Shown here piece by piece: positions 16,016-25,242 of a stretch of 64,000 nt of DNA. The stretch is from Rufibacter radiotolerans. Lineage in GTDB: Bacteria; Bacteroidota; Bacteroidia; Cytophagales; Hymenobacteraceae. Location of the stretch: positions 4,183,001 to 4,247,000 of the forward strand of contig NZ_CP010777.1 in NCBI RefSeq assembly GCF_001078055.1. The letters run 5' to 3'. Position 1 is the first letter of the stretch; each line of letters begins with the position of its first letter. Below the pieces are notes generated by a model that was not told the DNA's origin, did no database searches, and worked only from the letters and a program-made list of their open reading frames with translations. Made by a program: the position numbers and the translations under genes.

Positions 16016-17188
16016 TTATTTGTTGTCCAACAGACCACGCCCCGATTTACGGATGGCGCCGCTGCTGATCAGATCCTGTGACAGCTTGTCTAGCACCCCG
16101 TTGATAAACTGCTTGCTCTTGGGGGTACTGTATACTTTTGAAATGTCAATATACTCATTGATGGTCACCTTTACGGGAATGCTCCGGAAAATATGCATTT
16201 CGCAGAGCGCCATCTTTAAGATGATCTTGTCCAGCAGCGCTACCCGCTCCACGTCCCAGTTCTGCACGCTGTCGGCAATCATCTTCTCGTACTTCTCGTC
16301 GTCCTTGAGGGTCTCATGGTAGAGCTCCTCAAAGAAGGCCTTGTCATCTTCCCAGCTAGGCGAGAGGTCCAGCAACGGCAGGTTCTCATCTGTGTTCTCC
16401 TCCAGCATCTTGATGGATTTGTTCACCAGGTTTTTCACCACAGATTTGTTCTCTACCCAGTTAAGGTCTTTCTCCTCAAACAGGGCCTGCAGGTTCTCAT
16501 CTTTAAAGATAAGGTTTTTGAAGATATGTTTCAGCAGATCATGGTCCTGCTCATAGGTAGGCTCTGGGGTTTCCAGCCAGGCCAGGATCTCTGGGTCGTT
16601 TTTTAAGTTGTTGCGGTAGATTTTCTGGATGAGCTCCTGCTCGCCGGCCCAGCTCAGGTTTCTTCTGATAATGCGCTGCTCCAGAAACTTGTTCTGCAGC
16701 AGTTTCTGCACTGCCTTGTTGTTGATGAGCGGGTGCAGGTCTGCGTCCTGGCGTTGCGTGAAACGGGTGGCAGCTTTCTTCTCTTCGCCTTCAATGAGGT
16801 AGACAATCTCCTGCATGAGGGCCAGGGTAAGCAGGTAACGGTCATAGATTTCCTCTACGGCGTTCACCATCTGGGTCCCGAAGTACTTCAGGTCTTTACG
16901 AAGCGAATTCTGGTAAAAGTTGACGGCGGCCTGGGCGGCGTCTAAGATCTCACGGTCTTTTTCCTCGGTGTCAAACTGGCGGGTTTTATACCACTCTTTG
17001 AACATCAGGCTGGCAATCTGCTTCTGGCCTTCCAGTTTCTTTCTGTCCTGCGCCTCAATGGCCATCAGGTCTGGGGCGAAGCGGTCCGCAATTAGGTCCA
17101 GGGCCAATAAATAATCGGAGCCTTCTGCCTGCACGTAGGCATAAATGGCTTGCATGGCTTTGATACGGAGTATTCTGCGGTTGAGCAT
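16016..17188 (-). CDS. nusB: Transcription antitermination factor NusB (extended form)
   Basis: NusB binds boxA RNA with S10 and aids rRNA antitermination. The N-terminus LNRRILRIKAMQAIYAYVQ is the first NusB helix, and the C-terminal part (WDVERVALLDKIILKMALCE, then PVKVTINEYIDISK and FINGVLDKLSQDL) is the main NusB domain. At 390 residues it is more than twice the usual 140, owing to a long helical insertion; this large form is normal in Bacteroidota. It heads the conserved minus-strand run toward coaE. Confidence 0.94.
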   Translation of the reverse strand: MLNRRILRIKAMQAIYAYVQAEGSDYLLALDLIADRFAPDLMAIEAQDRKKLEGQKQIASLMFKEWYKTRQFDTEEKDREILDAAQAAVNFYQNSLRKDLKYFGTQMVNAVEEIYDRYLLTLALMQEIVYLIEGEEKKAATRFTQRQDADLHPLINNKAVQKLLQNKFLEQRIIRRNLSWAGEQELIQKIYRNNLKNDPEILAWLETPEPTYEQDHDLLKHIFKNLIFKDENLQALFEEKDLNWVENKSVVKNLVNKSIKMLEENTDENLPLLDLSPSWEDDKAFFEELYHETLKDDEKYEKMIADSVQNWDVERVALLDKIILKMALCEMHIFRSIPVKVTINEYIDISKVYSTPKSKQFINGVLDKLSQDLISSGAIRKSGRGLLDNK

Positions 17189-17450
17189 GATAATAAGGAA
17201 AGAACGTGGTGAACGTGAAAAAAGCGTTAAAAGTTGGCGGGGCCGCAGGGGCCTATAGGACTTTTACGGTATAACCGCCAATTCTGCCGCAAAGGTCCGA
17301 ACTTGTAGAGGAAGAACCAAACTTGTTCCCTTTTAATTCTGTGTTGGTACTTATGTTGCCGGGTTAAGAGGGATGTAGACGAAGGTAAGCGCGGGTGTTT
17401 TGGTACTGGGGAAAAATGGGCTGGAAACCGAGGAGATCTGCCAGAGTGCG

Positions 17451-17482
17451 CCATTCCCCTACCCCCTTCAAATGGGGACGAA
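17451..17482. repeat. CCCCTACCCCCTTCAAA element, copy 1
   Basis: CCATTCCCCTACCCCCTTCA followed by AATGGGGACGAA. It is shared with 39541-39573, 54704-54737 and 58028-58060. The CCCC...GGGG core can fold back on itself. Confidence 0.75.
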
Positions 17483-17556
17483 ATGCGTGCCCTCCTGTGT
17501 AGACACCCCTCTTCGCCCCCCTCAAGGGGAGAGTCTGCGTTTAGTGGGCGGTGCAG

Positions 17557-17594
17557 CGTTTTGAGGCTGTTTTGCGGAAAACGTGCTCAAAACA
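17557..17594. repeat. 38-bp palindrome family, copy 4
   Basis: CGTTTTGAGGCTGTTTTGCG and an imperfect complementary arm, inside the repeat-rich interval downstream of the dehydrogenase gene. Confidence 0.75.
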
Positions 17595-17881
17595 CAGCAT
17601 CAAAATCTTTCCCTATTTTACCACGCATTCCCTCAATTCCAGTCTTTACCTCGAGCGCCTCGCTTGTGGCCTTGCAATACCAGAGACTAAGAGAGAATTA
17701 CAAGCATAGGCCGCAAGGGCAGTGCGAGGGGGAAAGACGGGGCCCCGCGGCCGTGAGCGCTCGGAGGGAAACTATGAAACTTAGAAGCATAAGGACTCAG
17801 GCTAGAAAGGACACTACGCTAGCGATAACCGGAATAAGCATTATAGAAACTTAAACCATTCAATTCCTTAAAAAAGAAAAA

Positions 17882-17921
17882 GCGTTTTGAAGCCGTTTTC
17901 TAAAAAACAGCTCCAAAACGC
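17882..17921. repeat. 38-bp palindrome family, copy 5
   Basis: GCGTTTTGAAGCCGTTTTCT and complementary arm, 39 bp past the stop codon of the leucine-type dehydrogenase gene, preceded on the plus strand by an A run. A terminator role is plausible here. Confidence 0.8.
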
Positions 17922-17960
17922 TTTATAAAATCCTCCTCCCAAAAGAGAGAAGAAAGAGAA

Positions 17961-19061
17961 TTAATAGGTTTGCTTGATCTTCGCCATATCATCAATGCGC
18001 TTCTGAGCCAGCTGGGTGGCGGCTCTTTGCGGGTGGGTCTCATCCGCTTCGGCTTTGTTGAAGATATTGAGCGTGGTGTTGTAGATCTGCTCAGTCTGCT
18101 GCATGGCCCACTCGCGGTTCAGCTTTTTCACCTCTGAGTACACGTTGATGATACCGCCGGCGTTGATCAGGAAGTCTGGAGCATAGATAATGCCGCGGTC
18201 TACCAGGGCCGGACCGTGCACGTTCTCATCCTGCAGTTGGTTGTTGGCGCAACCGGCAATGATCTGGCACTTCAGGCGGGACAGGGTGTCATCATTGATA
18301 GTGGCTCCCATGGCGCAGGGCGAATAGATATCCGCGTCAACGTCATAGATCTCGTCCAGGCCTACCACGGTAGCGCCGGTATTGGCCGAGATGCGCTTTA
18401 AATGGTCCTGGTCAATATCTGTGATGAACAGCTGGGCATTTTCTTTCACCAGGTAGTCTATCAGGTAACCACCTACGTGGCCGGTGCCCTGCACAGAGAT
18501 TTTCTTGCCGGCCAGGCTGTCATTGCCCCAGGCTCTTTTGGCGGCCGCTTTCATACCCATGTAGGTACCGTAGGCCGTCACCGGCGACGGGTCACCGCTA
18601 CCGCCTTGTGACTCGGGCAAACCCGCCACGTATTTGGTTTCCATGCCAATGTAGGCCATGTCTTGGGTGGTCATGCCCATGTCCTCGGCGGTGATGTATT
18701 TTCCGTTGAGGTTATTCACAAAACGCCCGAACTTGCGCATCATGGCCTCGGTCTTGTCTTTCTTGGAGTCACCTATGATCACGGCCTTTCCGCCGCCCAG
18801 GTTCAGACCAGAGATGGCAGATTTAAAGGTCATGCCGCGCGACAGACGCAACACATCACGTAACGCTTCGGCCTCAGAGGCGTAGGTCCACATACGGGTT
18901 CCGCCCAGGGCTGGCCCTAACACGGTGTTATGAACGCCAATAATGGCTTTTAGGCCGGTTTCGTGGTCATGGCAGAAAACAACCTGCTCGTGCTGGTTCT
19001 CGCTTATCTGGTTAAAAACAGAAGATTCCTGCGTTACGGGTATTTCTTTAAGTTCTATCAT
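17961..19061 (-). CDS. Glu/Leu/Phe/Val dehydrogenase, probably leucine dehydrogenase
   Basis: A 366-residue NAD-dependent amino-acid dehydrogenase that deaminates a branched-chain amino acid to its 2-oxo acid. GVHNTVLGPALGGTRMW gives the glycine-rich substrate pocket, LNLGGGKAVI the catalytic Lys region, YITAEDMGMTTQDM the conserved Asp loop, and GTGHVGGYLIDYL the Rossmann dinucleotide site. The length fits leucine dehydrogenase. The start MIELKEIP was chosen because a good promoter (19131-19161) lies upstream and the 24-codon extension overlaps its 5' leader. It is divergent from an ABC exporter gene. Leu versus Val preference is not certain. Confidence 0.9.
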   Translation of the reverse strand: MIELKEIPVTQESSVFNQISENQHEQVVFCHDHETGLKAIIGVHNTVLGPALGGTRMWTYASEAEALRDVLRLSRGMTFKSAISGLNLGGGKAVIIGDSKKDKTEAMMRKFGRFVNNLNGKYITAEDMGMTTQDMAYIGMETKYVAGLPESQGGSGDPSPVTAYGTYMGMKAAAKRAWGNDSLAGKKISVQGTGHVGGYLIDYLVKENAQLFITDIDQDHLKRISANTGATVVGLDEIYDVDADIYSPCAMGATINDDTLSRLKCQIIAGCANNQLQDENVHGPALVDRGIIYAPDFLINAGGIINVYSEVKKLNREWAMQQTEQIYNTTLNIFNKAEADETHPQRAATQLAQKRIDDMAKIKQTY

Positions 19062-19130
19062 GTTGGGTAGAAAGGATAACACCAATTTTCTTTTGTTAGA
19101 TATTAGAAAAGCGAATTGGTAATTTTGAGG

Positions 19131-19161
19131 CAAAAATAAGTTTATATTTTAACTACAGCAA
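19131..19161 (-). promoter_or_regulatory. Promoter of the leucine-type dehydrogenase gene
   Basis: Read on the minus strand this is TTG, 20 bp, then TATTTTTG, matching the Bacteroidota -33/-7 pattern (TTTG, 19-21 bp, TAnnTTTG). It lies about 70 bp upstream of the chosen start codon. Confidence 0.65.
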
Positions 19162-19207
19162 GAAAAAACTAACAAGTGTTAGTACGCTGTTCCCTTACGT
19201 TAAGTCC

Positions 19208-20995
19208 GTGAAATCATTAAAATACCTGAATAAATACCTACTCAAATACAAGTTCCGGCTGTTCTGGGGCATTGTGTTTGTGATCGTCTCTAACATCTTC
19301 GCCATTATTCCGGCGCAGGTGGTGCGCCACGCCTTTGACCTGGTGCGCGAGGGCATAACCATGTACCAGCTGCATGAGGGCTTCCCGCAGCAGGAGACGG
19401 TCTATGACACCTTCGCTAGAAGTACCTTGTTCTACGGGGCCGTGATTGTGCTCATGGCCTTGCTGCGCGGTATTTTCCTATTCTTTATGCGGCAGACTAT
19501 TATTGTGATGAGCCGCCTCATTGAGAACGACCTCAAGAACGAGATCTACGCCCATTACCAGACCCTGCCCCTCTCCTTCTACCGCCGCAACAACACCGGC
19601 GACCTCATGTCCCGCATCTCTGAGGACGTGAGCCGGGTGCGCATGTACCTGGGGCCGGCTATCATGTACGGCATTAACCTTTTGGTTTTGTTCCTGATGG
19701 TGATCCCGTACATGCTGTCGGTGAACGTGAAGCTCACCATTTACACGCTGCTGCCCCTGCCCATTTTGAGTGTGAGCATCTACTACGTGAACAACATCAT
19801 TGAGCGGAAGTCTGACGAGATCCAGAAAAGCCTGAGCGGGATCACCACGTTTGTACAGGAGGCGTTCTCGGGCATCAGGGTGTTGAAATCCTTTGTGCGG
19901 GAGCAGGACTCGCACGCCAACTTCACCAAAGCCAGTGACACCTATAAAGACAAATCGCTGGAGCTGAACTTCGTGAACTCATTGTTCTTCCCGCTTATTT
20001 TGTTTCTCATTGGCCTGAGCACCATTATTACCGTGTGGCTGGGCGGCAAGGAGGTGATCAACGGCAGTATCACGCCCGGCGTTATTGCCGAGTTCCTGAT
20101 TTACGTGAACATGCTTACCTGGCCGGTGACCGCCCTGGGCTGGACCACCTCTCTGGTGCAGCGCGCGGCCGCCTCACAGCAGCGCATCAATGAGTTCCTG
20201 AACACCAAGACCGATATTATCTCCCAGAAAGACCTGGAGAAAGACATCAAGGGATCCATCGTCTTTGACGAGGTGGACTTCGTGTACCCAGACACGGGCA
20301 TCCATGCGCTCAAAAAGCTGTCGTTTCAGATCAACCCCGGTGACACCCTGGCCGTGATTGGCAACACGGGCTCGGGCAAGAGTACCATTGCCGCGCTGGT
20401 CTGCCGCCTGTATGACGCCACCGGCGGGCGCATTCTCATTGACGGCGAAGACATTAGAAACTACAAGATCACCAACCTGCGCAGCCAGATCGGCTATGTG
20501 CCGCAAGACGTGTTCCTGTTCTCAGACTCCATCAGAAACAACATCGGGTTTGGGGTAGATGACTTGTCTGAGGAGAAGATGCTGCAGGCCGCCAAAGACG
20601 CCGACGTCTACGAGAACATTATGCGCTTCCCGCAGCAGTTTGACACCGTGTTGGGCGAACGCGGCATCACGCTATCGGGTGGGCAGAAGCAGCGCGTTTC
20701 CATTGCCCGCGCCCTGGCCCGCGAGCCCAAAATCCTGATCCTGGATGACTCGCTTTCGGCGGTTGACACCAAGACCGAGAACGCTATTCTCAACAGTTTG
20801 CAGCGCGTCATGGCCAACCGCACGTCTATCATTATCTCGCACCGCGTGAGCTCCGTGAAACTGGCCAACCGCATTCTGGTGCTGGACGATGGTGTGGTGG
20901 TGCAGCACGGTTCCCACGAGGAACTTATGGCCGACATTGATGGCCTGTACCGCGCCCTCTACGAGCGCCAGCTGCAGACCGACGAGGTGGAATAA
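19208..20995 (+). CDS. ABC exporter, fused permease and ATPase (MsbA/MdlB-like)
   Basis: A 595-residue half-transporter that works as a dimer in the inner membrane. Six transmembrane helices occupy roughly residues 15-320, followed by an ATPase domain with Walker A GNTGSGKS, signature LSGGQKQR, Walker B ILILDDSLSAVD and H-loop ISHR. The substrate is unknown; lipid or drug export is typical of the family. The start codon is GTG at 19208, the only start that fits the promoter-sized gap from the divergent dehydrogenase gene. A palindromic repeat and a strong terminator follow. Confidence 0.93.
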   Translation: MKSLKYLNKYLLKYKFRLFWGIVFVIVSNIFAIIPAQVVRHAFDLVREGITMYQLHEGFPQQETVYDTFARSTLFYGAVIVLMALLRGIFLFFMRQTIIVMSRLIENDLKNEIYAHYQTLPLSFYRRNNTGDLMSRISEDVSRVRMYLGPAIMYGINLLVLFLMVIPYMLSVNVKLTIYTLLPLPILSVSIYYVNNIIERKSDEIQKSLSGITTFVQEAFSGIRVLKSFVREQDSHANFTKASDTYKDKSLELNFVNSLFFPLILFLIGLSTIITVWLGGKEVINGSITPGVIAEFLIYVNMLTWPVTALGWTTSLVQRAAASQQRINEFLNTKTDIISQKDLEKDIKGSIVFDEVDFVYPDTGIHALKKLSFQINPGDTLAVIGNTGSGKSTIAALVCRLYDATGGRILIDGEDIRNYKITNLRSQIGYVPQDVFLFSDSIRNNIGFGVDDLSEEKMLQAAKDADVYENIMRFPQQFDTVLGERGITLSGGQKQRVSIARALAREPKILILDDSLSAVDTKTENAILNSLQRVMANRTSIIISHRVSSVKLANRILVLDDGVVVQHGSHEELMADIDGLYRALYERQLQTDEVE

Positions 20996-20997
20996 GC

Positions 20998-21035
20998 CGT
21001 TTCAGGGCCGTTTTCTCAAAAACAGGCTTAAAACG
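20998..21035. repeat. 38-bp palindrome family, copy 6
   Basis: CGTTTCAGGGCCGTTTTCTC and complementary arm, 3 bp after the ABC exporter stop codon and 12 bp before a conventional terminator. The repeat is therefore not needed as the terminator. Confidence 0.8.
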
Positions 21036-21047
21036 CAATACCGGAGA

Positions 21048-21086
21048 AGGAGCCCTTGCCATGCAGGCGGGGCTCCTTTTTTTTTG
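21048..21086 (+). terminator. Rho-independent terminator of the ABC exporter gene
   Basis: Arms AAGGAGCCC and GGGCTCCTT with a 13-nt loop are followed by a run of nine T. Confidence 0.85.
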
Positions 21087-21213
21087 TTCTTGCCCTTCCG
21101 TTTAGGTATTGCCATAGACCTTTGATTCGCTTACATTTAGCTTACAGATACTACTGATGTTTTCTGCTGTAAACTTTGCCCAGACTCCCGCTCTTTCTAA
21201 CCGCTACGCCCTT

Positions 21214-21801
21214 ATGAATAGAAGCTGTACGCTGTCCCGGTTTTGTGCGCTGTTGCTGCTTTGCCTGCCTTTCACCGCCTGCGATCTAATTAATCCTGCT
21301 GCGCCAGATCCCCTCAAGATTGACGAAGACCTGCACCTGAGTTTCAAAACCCCGGACTGGGGTACCAAAATGGACTGCACCCAGCTGGATCTGCCGTCTT
21401 ATGGGTTGAATACCCAGACCTACTACACCTTTGGCACTTCGGTCTCTAGCAACAACACGTTCTTCTTGTCTTTCCCTAAAGACAGCAGCGCCATGGTGCT
21501 CCCGGCCAACCTCAAAAAGTACCCGGTGCAGGAGTTAGGCAACCATACCCTACCTTTTCAGTTCTCCATGAAGGTGCCGGTATTGGAAGGCAGCAGAGCC
21601 TCCCTGATCAGCAAGGAGGGCCTGTCTACGGATTCTTACAATGAGGTGGTGGCCGTGAAATATGTGGGGCGCAGTGGCCCTGATGCGCTTTTCCAGATTA
21701 AGGGCCGGTATAAAATGCAGATGGTGGAGGTAAACGCCCCTAACGCGCCAAAGCTGGTCTCAGGCACCTATCACCTGAAAGTGAAAACCACCAGACTGTA
21801 G
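21214..21801 (+). CDS. Uncharacterised lipoprotein
   Basis: A 195-residue protein of unknown function. The start MNRSCTLSRFCALLLLC gives a signal peptide ending at lipobox FTAC, so it is probably lipid-anchored; an upstream in-frame ATG 19 codons earlier would spoil the signal. The mature part is beta-rich, with DLHLSFKTPDWGTKMDCTQL near its start, and has no motif I recognise. It is monocistronic, between an exporter and the tRNA-Pro gene. A TAAACTTTG sequence upstream loosely resembles a -7 box. Confidence 0.7.
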   Translation: MNRSCTLSRFCALLLLCLPFTACDLINPAAPDPLKIDEDLHLSFKTPDWGTKMDCTQLDLPSYGLNTQTYYTFGTSVSSNNTFFLSFPKDSSAMVLPANLKKYPVQELGNHTLPFQFSMKVPVLEGSRASLISKEGLSTDSYNEVVAVKYVGRSGPDALFQIKGRYKMQMVEVNAPNAPKLVSGTYHLKVKTTRL

Positions 21802-22031
21802 CGCCACCTCTCCCCTTCCGGGGAACGCAGAAGTCCCGCCAAACCAACAGCTGACGTGCTTTCCCTGCCGGTGAACGGAGCAAAACTATCGTCACCAGCG
21901 GATAAACCAGGCGGCCTGGCCCCTTTGGAAGAAAGATTTTTGGCAGAAGGCCAAGTTTTTACCCCCACAAATGATATCTACCCTTTTGCTTAAACTGAAT
22001 TTTCACTTTCTTTGCAACAGATACCAATGAT

Positions 22032-22105
22032 CGGGATGTAGCGTAGCCTGGTATCGCGCCAGCATGGGGTGCTGGAGGTCGCAGGTTCGAATCCTGCCAT
22101 TCCGA
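22032..22105 (+). tRNA. tRNA-Pro (anticodon GGG)
   Basis: Acceptor stem CGGGATG pairs with CATTCCG (one G-T), the anticodon stem CCAGC/GCTGG encloses loop ATGGGGT with anticodon GGG, and the T arm is GCAGGTTCGAATCCTGC. The discriminator is A and CCA is not encoded. Confidence 0.96.
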
Positions 22106-22107
22106 CG

Positions 22108-22154
22108 AAAAAGCAAAAGCCCGTTGTTCCTGAGAGCAACGGGCTTTTGCTTTT
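22108..22154 (+). terminator. Terminator of tRNA-Pro
   Basis: A long hairpin (AAAGCAAAAGCCCGTTG paired with CAACGGGCTTTTGCTTT) begins 3 bp after the tRNA and ends in T residues. Confidence 0.9.
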
Positions 22155-22165
22155 ACCCTGTTAGG

Positions 22166-22204
22166 CGTTTTAGGCCTGTTTCCCGGAAAACGGCCCCAAA
22201 ACAG
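22166..22204. repeat. 38-bp palindrome family, copy 7
   Basis: CGTTTTAGGCCTGTTTCCCG and complementary arm, just after the tRNA-Pro terminator and downstream of the convergent DUF2490 gene. Confidence 0.8.
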
Positions 22205-22277
22205 GAGAGTGGCATTTCCGTGCTTCGCCGCCAGGCGCAAGGCTTACGTTTCCACCTGAGCGCCTGGCTGCCCGTCC

Positions 22278-22958
22278 CTATTCCATCTGCCCGAAATCAT
22301 GCCGGAGAACAAACACGCTGAAGTGCTGGTGCTTGCCGGTGCCTACCAGTTGTGACATCCACATGCCTTCCAGGGTAAGGTGCTTGTTGACCACGTAGCC
22401 CAGGCCGCCGTAGACCCGGTTGCTGTCAAAGGGCTGGTCTCTGATAATCACCCGCACCTCGTTGCGCAGAATCCCATACCAGGGTGTTTCCCCTTCGGCG
22501 TCTGGCTTTATGGGCACGCGTAGCCCCAGCAGGTACCGCAGGCGGGTATGGTAACCTTGGGGTAGCCACCGTTCCTCTACCTGGTACCTATGTGAAACGC
22601 CCACGCTCCCCACTTGTCCCCTCACTGTGATTTGCTGGTACAGGCGGTTCTCATGGGTATAAGTAGTCTCTTCAGGGGTAAGGTAGTTGCGGTTAAACAA
22701 ATGGGAATAGCCGGCCGCTACCAGAACAGGCAGGTCCTTGAAGGCTTGTTGCACCTCGGCGCCCGTAAAGGCCACCCGCAGGTCGGTTACCGGCTTATAG
22801 GTCCGGTATTGCAGGTGGGCCGTAAGGCCCCACTGCGGGTTTACCCAATAGGTGCCGGAGTACTGAAGCCAGTGGTTGAAATTATTGGGTTGCCCCTGGG
22901 TTTCAGGGGCCAGGAGGAACCCAGCCCACATACCCAGAAAGCAGAAAAAGGATCTCAT
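22278..22958 (-). CDS. DUF2490 domain protein, predicted outer-membrane barrel
   Basis: A 226-residue exported protein with a signal peptide (MRSFFCFLGMWAGFLLAPETQG) and a run of alternating hydrophobic beta strands, such as NHWLQYSGTYWVNPQWGLTA, with the C-terminal Phe-rich strand typical of outer-membrane barrels (SVFVLRHDFGQME). The pattern and length match DUF2490, a family of predicted outer-membrane proteins of unknown function. It follows a large hairpin separating it from the DUF3857 gene cluster, so it is probably transcribed alone. Confidence 0.82.
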   Translation of the reverse strand: MRSFFCFLGMWAGFLLAPETQGQPNNFNHWLQYSGTYWVNPQWGLTAHLQYRTYKPVTDLRVAFTGAEVQQAFKDLPVLVAAGYSHLFNRNYLTPEETTYTHENRLYQQITVRGQVGSVGVSHRYQVEERWLPQGYHTRLRYLLGLRVPIKPDAEGETPWYGILRNEVRVIIRDQPFDSNRVYGGLGYVVNKHLTLEGMWMSQLVGTGKHQHFSVFVLRHDFGQME

Positions 22959-23010
22959 AATGGTTCAAACTAAACTGCTAGCAAAGGCGCTGGCCCCGTT
23001 TTTTAGGTGC

Positions 23011-23062
23011 GCCGGTTACAAAAGAAGCCTTGCTCCAGAGCAAGGCTTCTTTTGTAACCGGC
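23011..23062 (-). terminator. Perfect 24-bp-arm palindrome, probable terminator of the DUF3857 cluster
   Basis: GCCGGTTACAAAAGAAGCCT with four more bases forms one arm, and its exact complement follows after a 4-nt loop. It lies 55 bp past the stop codon of the last DUF3857 gene; the core AAGAAGCCTTGCTC/GAGCAAGGCTTCTT followed by TT is terminator-like on the minus strand. Confidence 0.75.
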
Positions 23063-23116
23063 GGCAATATACGGCATTAACGCCAAAGGAGCTTAGGCAA
23101 CGATTAGGCTGGCAGC

Positions 23117-25141
23117 CTATATCTTCTTCTTTAGCACAATCTTCTCGGCGTGTTTGGCCACCATGCGGCTGTAGAACTCCCGAAGGTTGCCGTACTCCTC
23201 TGCATTGAAAGTAGTTTTACTGATGTTTAATTTGCTTAATACCTGCAGTTGGCCGTCTACCATTTGGGCCACATAGGTGAATTTGGCGGCACCGCCGGGC
23301 AACGTGACAGAGGCCGGCTGCGGCATCTCCTCCAGTTCATACCCGTCAGGTAATTGGTACTTGAACAGATAGGTCTCGTCTACCGGCGTACCGAAGTCAA
23401 TGGGATACTGCCGGGTCGCCAGCTTGAACGGATTCTCGGTCAGGGCATGCGTGACCATGGGGGAAAGGTACAGCAGGGCGGCGGGGCTGGTGTCTCCGGT
23501 TCGGTTCAGTTGGTATTCCTTTTTGAGCGGTTGTTGCAGGTTTTCCAGGTTCTGGATCTTCACCCCTTGCCTCACCCAGTCCGGACCGGCGTTACCGAAC
23601 TCTTTGATATAGGTTTCCTGCCCTGTGCTCCTGATGGAAGAGCGGGCCAGTAAGGCGGGCACGCCCAGGTAATCCTCGGTAAGGGTACCCGTGACCGCGC
23701 CGGTAGACTGGATCTTAAGCTGACCAGACACCAGTTGTGAGTTTTTCTCTGTGCCCAGAAGGGGAACCCACTTTCCGGCGGGCGCCTGCACTACCCAGCC
23801 TTGCCCGTTAAGGCACCGCAAAGGCAGCATACCAAAGGGCAGATCTTTCTCGGTGGCGTCTAACAAGTAGCTCTTTCCCCCCACGGTTACTTGGGAGATC
23901 ACGTAATCAAACTTGCTGAGCATGGGCGAACCCACCAAAGGCTTGCCATGGTCCCGGGTGCTCACCAGCATAGGGTTGGCGTCTAATCCCGCTTCGCGGA
24001 GCAGGGCTGTCAACAGCAGGTTCACCTCAGAGGAAGAGCCTTGCCGGCTGTCATAGGCCTTGCGCAGGTTTTCTGTGTAGATGCGGTGCCTGCCGTTCCA
24101 GTGCATGTTGGTTTTTACGTGTTCCAGCACAGCCTTTACCTGCTCCAGCGCCTCTATTTTGCCGGCCACTAAACCTTCGGCGGTCTTTTTAAGGAAGGCC
24201 GTGTTGGCTAATTGGCCCCCGAATTCCTCTTCCTTGAGCAGTTCTTTGGTAAAGCTTTCCCAGTCACCGGACACGTACTGGGGCTTTTCATCTGGGTACT
24301 GCACCTTGGAAAGCTCAAACTCCAGTTTTGAAAGATAGTCTTTAGCGCTGGACAGATAGGGCTCTGCGGTAAAAGCGGGCACCTCTTTCATAACCCACCG
24401 GTAATTCACCACCGACATGCTGAGAGAGCCACTTTTATCTACCTGAGCTAAGCCCACCCCTGTCTTCCAGGAAATGGGTACCGTTTTTCTGACCACATTG
24501 GCTTCTTTTATGTGAAACGGATGAAGCCCATACCTGGCCTGGCTATACTCATAGAAAGGCACCATACCTACCCGGTACTCGCTCCACTGCACCGGTATGG
24601 TGTGCTGGAACTCCCACTCCCGCAGGAGCTGGAAAAAGTCTGATTTGATGGTGTAGGTCAGTTCCACCACAGACCCCACTTTCACCCCGGGCATGGTGAG
24701 TTTTTTCAGGTACCAGTTGGCATCCTGCTTTTCGTCAAAAATGGCTTTGTCGTCCAGCTTGAGTTTCACCATTTCCCCGTTCTCCAGATTATAGGTAAAG
24801 CCCTTCACGTTTGACACTTCCTCTTTTCTGCCATCCCCCTTCCTGAAATAAGGGATAAGAAAGTTGGCCTGGTCCAGGCCGTTCTTCTTGAGGATCTTGA
24901 TTCTGATAATGCGTTTGAATTGTAATTGGGTGTTGTCATTGAAGAGAAAAGAAGACTCCCCCAGGTCATATAGCACCACGGCGGCGGCACTGGTGTCTGG
25001 GGCGTACGAGGTCATCTTCACGTTTTCTGGCGTGACCTGCCCCAGTTTAAAGGGATCCTGCTCACAGAAGCCCGGGGTATTTACGCCCAACAGGATCAGC
25101 AGCACCAAAAGACCTTGCTGTAAAAGCCTGGTTGTACTCAT
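23117..25141 (-). CDS. DUF3857 protein with degenerate transglutaminase-like domain (1)
   Basis: A 674-residue exported protein starting MSTTRLLQQGLLVLLILLGV. The N-terminal half is the beta-rich DUF3857 domain (FLFNDNTQLQFKRIIRIKIL), followed by a transglutaminase-like region. Where an active enzyme has Cys, this one reads RQGSSSEVNLLLTALLREAG, so the nucleophile is missing, though the DATEKDLPFG aspartate region is kept. It is likely a binding or structural protein outside the cytoplasm. It is the most distal of three tandem minus-strand homologues. The 16-codon upstream extension was rejected because it precedes the signal peptide. Confidence 0.85.
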   Translation of the reverse strand: MSTTRLLQQGLLVLLILLGVNTPGFCEQDPFKLGQVTPENVKMTSYAPDTSAAAVVLYDLGESSFLFNDNTQLQFKRIIRIKILKKNGLDQANFLIPYFRKGDGRKEEVSNVKGFTYNLENGEMVKLKLDDKAIFDEKQDANWYLKKLTMPGVKVGSVVELTYTIKSDFFQLLREWEFQHTIPVQWSEYRVGMVPFYEYSQARYGLHPFHIKEANVVRKTVPISWKTGVGLAQVDKSGSLSMSVVNYRWVMKEVPAFTAEPYLSSAKDYLSKLEFELSKVQYPDEKPQYVSGDWESFTKELLKEEEFGGQLANTAFLKKTAEGLVAGKIEALEQVKAVLEHVKTNMHWNGRHRIYTENLRKAYDSRQGSSSEVNLLLTALLREAGLDANPMLVSTRDHGKPLVGSPMLSKFDYVISQVTVGGKSYLLDATEKDLPFGMLPLRCLNGQGWVVQAPAGKWVPLLGTEKNSQLVSGQLKIQSTGAVTGTLTEDYLGVPALLARSSIRSTGQETYIKEFGNAGPDWVRQGVKIQNLENLQQPLKKEYQLNRTGDTSPAALLYLSPMVTHALTENPFKLATRQYPIDFGTPVDETYLFKYQLPDGYELEEMPQPASVTLPGGAAKFTYVAQMVDGQLQVLSKLNISKTTFNAEEYGNLREFYSRMVAKHAEKIVLKKKI

Positions 25142-25242
25142 AAGAAACGGGTATTTAATCAAAGAAAGGATTGGCCTTGCACCGGCCATAAAGAAAGGGA
25201 AAAGGGCACTGCATTTTTTCCGCAGCGCCCCTTCCTGAAAAC

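Larger units (their letters stand above)
17189..17960. other. Repeat-rich non-coding interval
   Basis: About 770 bp between nusB and the dehydrogenase gene with no supportable gene. It holds a CCCCTACCCCC element (17451-17482), a related GGGGAGAGTCTGCGTT element (about 17490-17541) shared with about 58578-58665, and two palindrome copies. A 123-codon frame at 17483-17854 crosses these repeats and is judged spurious. Confidence 0.6.

Noticed and set aside
17483..17854. 123-codon plus-strand frame
   Set aside because: It crosses two dispersed repeat families, has no signal or domain, and its composition (Arg/Ser-rich) is typical of a chance frame in GC-rich repeat sequence.
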